From Anaerolineae bacterium (GTDB lineage: Bacteria > Chloroflexota > Anaerolineae > Aggregatilineales > Aggregatilineaceae), in assembly GCA_018432315.1 (NCBI GenBank), contig JAHDLB010000016.1:62001-126000 (forward strand): a stretch of 64,000 bases of DNA, given 5' to 3'. Shown here in pieces: positions 60,296-64,000 of this stretch. Under the pieces are notes generated by a model. That model saw only the letters and a list, made by a program, of their open reading frames with translations. It was not told the origin of the DNA and made no database searches. The translations under genes were made by a program, and so were the position numbers. Each line of letters starts with the position of its first letter. Positions within the stretch are counted from its first letter, which is position 1.

Positions 60296-60685
60296 ATGAT
60301 CAAGAGACTGCTTCTGCTGACGCTGATTCTGGCGGCGCTCGCCGTGCAGAGTGGTGACGTCTACGGCCAATACAACGTCTATCCCAGCGACCTGCACATC
60401 ACCCTCGCGCCCCGGCCCGCCGGCCAGACTCAGGGATTCGTCGAGAACGTCGAGAAGATCTACCCCATGAACCCCGGCCAGGCGTATCTGCCGATTGCCG
60501 GCAACACCCGCCCTGGCACGCTCAAAACCGTGCGGATCGAGTTGGAGCGCACCGGGATCACGGTCGATGTGCCGGTGGCGCCCAACGGCCTTTTCCTGTT
60601 CAATTTCCCGCTCGAGGGCTTCCCCCCTGGCGTCTATCGCCTGCTGATCAACGGGTTCCACGTCTCGACGATCCGGCTGGTGTAA
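60296..60685 (+). CDS. Small secreted protein of unknown function
   Basis: A protein of 129 residues with a signal peptide (LLLLTLILAALAVQSGDVYGQ). The mature part is a single beta-rich domain (NVYPSDLHITLAPRPAGQTQG up to PPGVYRLLINGFHVSTIRLV). I do not recognise it. The ATG at 60296 has GAAGGA ahead; an earlier ATG in the same frame (60263) has no SD. It is the first gene of a four-gene cluster for exported or membrane proteins and is followed after 16 bases by the gene for a large membrane protein. Confidence 0.75.
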   Translation: MIKRLLLLTLILAALAVQSGDVYGQYNVYPSDLHITLAPRPAGQTQGFVENVEKIYPMNPGQAYLPIAGNTRPGTLKTVRIELERTGITVDVPVAPNGLFLFNFPLEGFPPGVYRLLINGFHVSTIRLV

Positions 60686-60701
60686 CATCCCTGGGGCGCG
60701 T

Positions 60702-62231
60702 GTGACCCGCATTCCCCTTCATTCGACTGACCGCCTGCTGCCCGGCTGGACCGCGTGGGCCGCGCTGGTGACGGTGGGGCTGGCCGCGCTGTTGGTGCGC
60801 GGCTATGCGTATTGGGGGCGGCCCTACCTCTCCGGCACGGACTACGGCCAGATCGTGCTCCAGGCCCAGCTCTACCTCGATGGCGGCACGCTGCCCGACC
60901 GGGTCCCCTATTTCCAGCTCGGCCAGACGGACTGGGCGCCCCAGCCCGGCGCGGCGATGGTGTTCGCCATGCTGGCGAAGCTGGCCGGGCGCCCGGTAAT
61001 GGACGTGCTGCCGCTCGTGCTGCTGTTCGCGCTGGTCGAGGTGGGCGGCGTGTACCTGCTGGCGTGGAGCATCTTCCGGCGGGCGGACGCGGCCCTGATG
61101 GCGGCCAGCGTGGCTGCCGTGCTGCCCGGCCAGCCAGAGATGATGGCCTGGTCCGGCTATCCCAACCTGATGGGGCTGGCGGTGATGCCGCTGGTGTGGT
61201 GGGTGTGGCTGGCCTACTGGCGCCAACCGGACCGGCGGCGGCTGATCCTGGCGGCGGTGGTGCTGGCCGGGGCCGCGTCGATCCACCACCTGACGACGCT
61301 GTGGATGGGCGCGACGCTGGGCCTGTTCGGGATCGCGCACGTGGTCGCGCAGCCGCGGCGCAGCCTGGGCAAGCTGCTGCCGGTCGGCGCGGCAGCGGCG
61401 ATCATTGGCCTGCCGGTCGTCTGGCAGATCGTCGACCGGTACATCGCGTCGGGCATGGTCGACGCGCTCGCCGGACAGCCGGACCGCTTCGAGTCCGTCC
61501 GCGTGAACTGGGAAGGCTGGGCCCGCGTGGTCGAGCCGGTGTCGTTGGCGGTGCTGGCCGCCGGGTTCGCGGGCTTTCTGCTGGCGCGGAGCATCCGGGG
61601 CGATGCGCGCGTGCTGATCGGCGCGTACGGGCTGGTGAGCGTCCTGCTGGGCTGGGGCTGGCTGTGGGGCGTCGAGTTCTATTACACGCGCGCGCTCTAT
61701 TTCCTGGCGGTGCCGGTCGCGCTGGGGGCGGCGGCGCTGCTCTACCGCTGGCGCGAGGGCTGGCTGCGGATCGGCGTGGCGGCGGCGCTGGTGGTGGTGC
61801 TGAGCACGAGCGCGATCGTGCGCGTGCACCAGGCGTCCGACTATTACCAGGTGCTCTCGCCCGAAACCATGCAGGCCGTCGATTGGCTGGCGGAGAACAG
61901 CGCGCCGGACGATGTCATCGTGGTCAGCACGTTTCTCGGCTTCCAGATGGCGCACCTGTTGGAGCGCCCGCTGCTGGTGGCGATGACCCCGGTCCTGGTC
62001 GGCAACGTCCAGGAGAATCCGCTGGCTGAGGACGCGGTCGCGATCATGCTGGGGCTGCACAACATGGACGAGGTGATCGACCGGCGCGGCGTGCGCTTCG
62101 TCATGGTCAAGGCGACGTTCCCGGACGTGCCCAGCCCGTTCCGCTCGCTCACCGTCATGGAAGCCAACCCGCGCCTGGAGCAGGTCTTTCGCAACGCGCA
62201 GGTCGTCATCTACGAGGTGATCGATGCGTAG
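60702..62231 (+). CDS. Multi-pass membrane protein, GT-C glycosyltransferase-like
   Basis: A protein of 509 residues with about ten to twelve predicted helices in the N-terminal 400 residues and a small soluble C-terminal domain with a Rossmann-like pattern (YYQVLSPETMQAVDWLAEN, VVSTFLGFQMAHL). The early SGTDYGQIVLQAQLYLDGG, with an acidic residue after the first helix, is as expected for GT-C-type polyprenyl-phosphate-sugar transferases, but no firm family call is possible. The start is GTG 60702. Its last codons overlap the start of the next gene by 8 bases, so translation is coupled. Confidence 0.75.
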   Translation: MTRIPLHSTDRLLPGWTAWAALVTVGLAALLVRGYAYWGRPYLSGTDYGQIVLQAQLYLDGGTLPDRVPYFQLGQTDWAPQPGAAMVFAMLAKLAGRPVMDVLPLVLLFALVEVGGVYLLAWSIFRRADAALMAASVAAVLPGQPEMMAWSGYPNLMGLAVMPLVWWVWLAYWRQPDRRRLILAAVVLAGAASIHHLTTLWMGATLGLFGIAHVVAQPRRSLGKLLPVGAAAAIIGLPVVWQIVDRYIASGMVDALAGQPDRFESVRVNWEGWARVVEPVSLAVLAAGFAGFLLARSIRGDARVLIGAYGLVSVLLGWGWLWGVEFYYTRALYFLAVPVALGAAALLYRWREGWLRIGVAAALVVVLSTSAIVRVHQASDYYQVLSPETMQAVDWLAENSAPDDVIVVSTFLGFQMAHLLERPLLVAMTPVLVGNVQENPLAEDAVAIMLGLHNMDEVIDRRGVRFVMVKATFPDVPSPFRSLTVMEANPRLEQVFRNAQVVIYEVIDA

Positions 62232-63003
62232 CGCCGTGCTCGCCATCCTCATCGCCGGGGCGGTGCTGGCCGCCACGCTGGCGGGCGGCGCGCTGTTCAG
62301 CCGCCTGCCGTTCGAGCAGGCGCCCGTCGAGGTGGTGGGCGTGACGTTCGACGAGGTGGACGGCAGCCCCGTGATCGACGCGCGCGTGCGCAACAACGAG
62401 AGCAATACCCTCACCGGCGAGGTCTGGTACGTGATCACCCGCACCGCCGACGCCCGCCCGGTCTACGAGCATCCCCCGGTCGCGTTCGGCCCCCTGGACC
62501 CCCGGCAGAGCATCGTGATCCGCCTGGAGCGCCCCGGCTGGGCGCCCGCCGACGGCTTCGCGATCGACGTGTGGGTGCGCGAGACGTTCAACGCCCTGCA
62601 GGAACCGGTCCCCCAGGTGGTGCCCAGCTCGGTGACGCTGCGCGAACAGGGGATCGAGGTCACGCTGCGCGACGTGGGGCTGGACCGGCTGCAACTCACG
62701 CCCGATTCGGCGCGGCTGGCGGTGGCGCTGGCCCTGGCGAATCGCGGCGACGAGGCGCACGATTACCGCGTGATCTTCACGCTGCGGCCCGTGCAGGACC
62801 CGCAGGGCGCGTTCTACCAGAGCCCGTTCCAGGACCTGGCGCTGGGCCCAGGGCAGAGCACCGTGCTGGAATTCGAGGACCAGGTCGCGCTCGCGCCCGG
62901 CGATTACGTGCTCTCCGGCTGGCTGCAGGTCATGAACGACGAGGGCCTGTACGAGCACGTCGTCAAGGTGGACGCGCCGCAGATTCTCACGGTGGGCAGT
63001 TGA
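62224..63003 (+). CDS. Exported or membrane-anchored beta-rich protein of unknown function
   Basis: A protein of 259 residues. The N-terminus has a signal anchor (AVLAILIAGAVLAATLAGGALF). The rest is two Ig-like beta domains (VEVVGVTFDEVDGSPVIDARVRNN, and LAVALALANRGDEAHDYRVIFTLRP) resembling CARDB or FxLYD-type surface modules. The start ATG at 62224 lies inside the end of the preceding gene. No function can be given. The arrangement suggests it acts with the upstream membrane protein. Confidence 0.75.
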   Translation: MRSAVLAILIAGAVLAATLAGGALFSRLPFEQAPVEVVGVTFDEVDGSPVIDARVRNNESNTLTGEVWYVITRTADARPVYEHPPVAFGPLDPRQSIVIRLERPGWAPADGFAIDVWVRETFNALQEPVPQVVPSSVTLREQGIEVTLRDVGLDRLQLTPDSARLAVALALANRGDEAHDYRVIFTLRPVQDPQGAFYQSPFQDLALGPGQSTVLEFEDQVALAPGDYVLSGWLQVMNDEGLYEHVVKVDAPQILTVGS

Positions 63004-63007
63004 CGCC

Positions 63008-63799
63008 ATGCAAACGCCGCTTCAGCTTCTGCGCGATTGGTGGGACCGCGGCGCGACGCTCTGGAACGCGCTCGGCTTGCTGCTGATCCTCGCCAGCGCG
63101 ATCAATTTCGCCGCCGACGTGGGCAGCCGCCCGCCGGATGCCGTGTGGTACGCCGTCGCGGATAACCTGTTCGTGACCTGCGCGGCGCTGGGGATTGCGC
63201 TGGCCGCGCTGTCTCCACCGGCGCGGCTGGCGGGCGTCGCGGAGCCGTGGGCGCGGCGGACGCGGCTGGCGGCGGGCGCGGTCCTGGGCGTGGGAACGCT
63301 GCTGGCCGTCCTGGGCGCGATCCGCGCGATCTGGGGGGGGCCGGGCCTCCACGACCTGGCCGTGAGCGCGGCGCTGGGGAGCGGCGTGGGGCTGCTGGCG
63401 CTCACGCTGGCGCGCCCGGACGAGGCTCCCCCGCGCGACGAACCCGCCTCGCTGCGCCCTGAGTGGGCGTACGGGCTGCTGGCCGTTGCGCTGATCGCGG
63501 GCGTCGCCCTGCGGCAACTGGCCCCCGGCTCGACCGTCCAGGCCTGGATCGTCGCGCCGGTTCAAGTCCTGGTCGCGCCCGGTATCGGGCTGGGGCTGGC
63601 GCTGCTGCCGCGCGCGCTCGGCTGGCCGGAGCGAGTCATCGCGGCGCTGCCGCTGGGCATCACGGCGCAGCTCGTCGGGCTGCTGTGGTGCGATCTGCTC
63701 GGCATCCCGGCGGGCTGGCTGACGTTCACCGCCCTCGGAGCGCTGGTGACGTTCGGCGGGCTGATCGCGGAAACCCTCGCCCGGCGGCGCGGGGCGTGA
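63008..63799 (+). CDS. Hypothetical membrane protein (DUF1616-like C-terminus)
   Basis: A protein of 263 residues with about eight hydrophobic segments. The last hundred residues, with APGIGLGLALLPRALGWPERVI and LGITAQLVGLLWCDLLG, look like DUF1616-type domains found near polysaccharide genes, but the match is only by eye. The ATG at 63008 lies four bases after the preceding stop codon. It is the last gene of the cluster and is followed by copy 2 of the MITE-like repeat. Confidence 0.7.
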   Translation: MQTPLQLLRDWWDRGATLWNALGLLLILASAINFAADVGSRPPDAVWYAVADNLFVTCAALGIALAALSPPARLAGVAEPWARRTRLAAGAVLGVGTLLAVLGAIRAIWGGPGLHDLAVSAALGSGVGLLALTLARPDEAPPRDEPASLRPEWAYGLLAVALIAGVALRQLAPGSTVQAWIVAPVQVLVAPGIGLGLALLPRALGWPERVIAALPLGITAQLVGLLWCDLLGIPAGWLTFTALGALVTFGGLIAETLARRRGA

Positions 63800-63823
63800 C
63801 GGCGACCTCGCCCGCGCGGCCTC

Positions 63824-63963
63824 AAAGACTGTTTGAGAACCCCCATCCCCGCGAACCCTTCGGGTCCGCTTCCCTTCCCCAACGAGGGGGAAGGGTGAAA
63901 AAACGAGGGTCGTCCCCTTGAGTGCTCTGTCAGCGAGAAAAAAGCGCTTCTCGAATGGTCTTT
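63824..63963. repeat. MITE-like element, copy 2 (140 bp)
   Basis: This is the second copy of the element at 11995-12131 in the same orientation. Its terminal inverted repeats are AAAGACTGTTTGAGAA at the left and AAAGACCATTCGAGAA as the complement of the right end (three mismatches in 16). The hairpin ACCC/GGGT has a changed loop but an intact stem. Confidence 0.8.
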
Positions 63964-64000
63964 AAGCCCGCTCCACCGCCCGGAAGGCCTCCATCATCTC
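63962..64000 (-). CDS. Possible C-terminal end of a minus-strand gene (partial)
   Basis: The last 39 bases read on the minus strand as 12 codons (EMMEAFRAVERA) and a TAA stop. The stop lies at the edge of the MITE-like repeat. The helical, charged end is plausible for a real protein, but the fragment is too short for any family assignment and could be chance. Confidence 0.35.
   Translation of the reverse strand, partial: EMMEAFRAVERA

Noticed and set aside
1-64000. CRISPR arrays, insertion sequences, prophage or rRNA/tRNA genes
   Set aside because: No regular array of spaced repeats, no transposase, integrase or phage structural gene, and no rRNA or cloverleaf sequence was seen on either strand.

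Overview
The window reads as one chromosomal segment of a high-GC (roughly two-thirds G+C), free-living heterotrophic bacterium. It is most likely a member of the Chloroflexota (Anaerolineae-like). The points in favour are large secreted subtilases with PPC and fibronectin-like tails, Thr/Pro-rich linkers, lipoproteins with bacterial SH3 and WD40 modules, a BTAD/SARP-type ATPase regulator with TPRs, a bacterial RIO kinase and sugar ABC importers encoded without an ATPase. This placement is inference from gene content; no rRNA or other marker lies in the window. Promoters look sigma70-like (many clear -10 boxes, several full -35/-10 pairs) and most genes have a good Shine-Dalgarno (SD) site.

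Layout. 0-3 kb: end of a corrinoid methyltransferase subunit, then glgB. 3-12 kb (minus strand): a 1636-residue subtilase behind a long structured leader, and a giant PTPS_related-type membrane protein. 12-19.5 kb: sugar utilisation operon (binding protein, two permeases, GH4 glycosidase, PfkB kinase, FGGY kinase). 19.5-22.2 kb (minus): RIO kinase and rsgA, with an unannotated 20-codon reading frame behind a near-consensus promoter upstream. 22-31 kb: BTAD/NB-ARC/TPR regulator diverging from a ParB-like protein, a threonine synthase-like enzyme, a ROK kinase and a GAF/PAS sensor histidine kinase. 31-36 kb: BI-1 membrane protein, second subtilase, GNAT protein, V4R protein. 36-44 kb: two SH3 lipoproteins, an ABC-2 exporter, and mgtE-rdgB behind a leader with mutually exclusive hairpins. 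44-51.6 kb: secreted proteins (two share a 97% identical 3' half), a YbaK deacylase, a VOC protein, an SH3-hydrolase fusion and a zinc-ribbon membrane protein. 51.7-58.2 kb: LacI regulator with two operators, a GH32-like glycosidase and a second sugar importer whose permeases carry unusual insertions. 58.2-64 kb: a DUF1328 micro-protein, a long palindromic element, an anSME-type radical SAM enzyme and a four-gene envelope cluster.

How it fits together. The two sugar importers, GlgB, GH4, GH32-like, ROK, PfkB and FGGY proteins describe uptake, hydrolysis, phosphorylation and storage of carbohydrate. Neither import operon encodes its ATPase, so a shared MsmK/UgpC-type ATPase elsewhere is expected. 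The other main theme is the cell surface: subtilases, lipoproteins and membrane proteins of unknown substrate. Small mobile-type elements (two copies of a 137-140 bp MITE-like repeat and one 164 bp imperfect palindrome) sit between genes.

The best candidates for something undescribed are the mgtE leader, the subtilase leader with its own promoter and terminator, the promoter plus 20-codon frame upstream of rsgA, the MITE-like family, and a two-cysteine C-terminal motif shared by two otherwise different secreted proteins.
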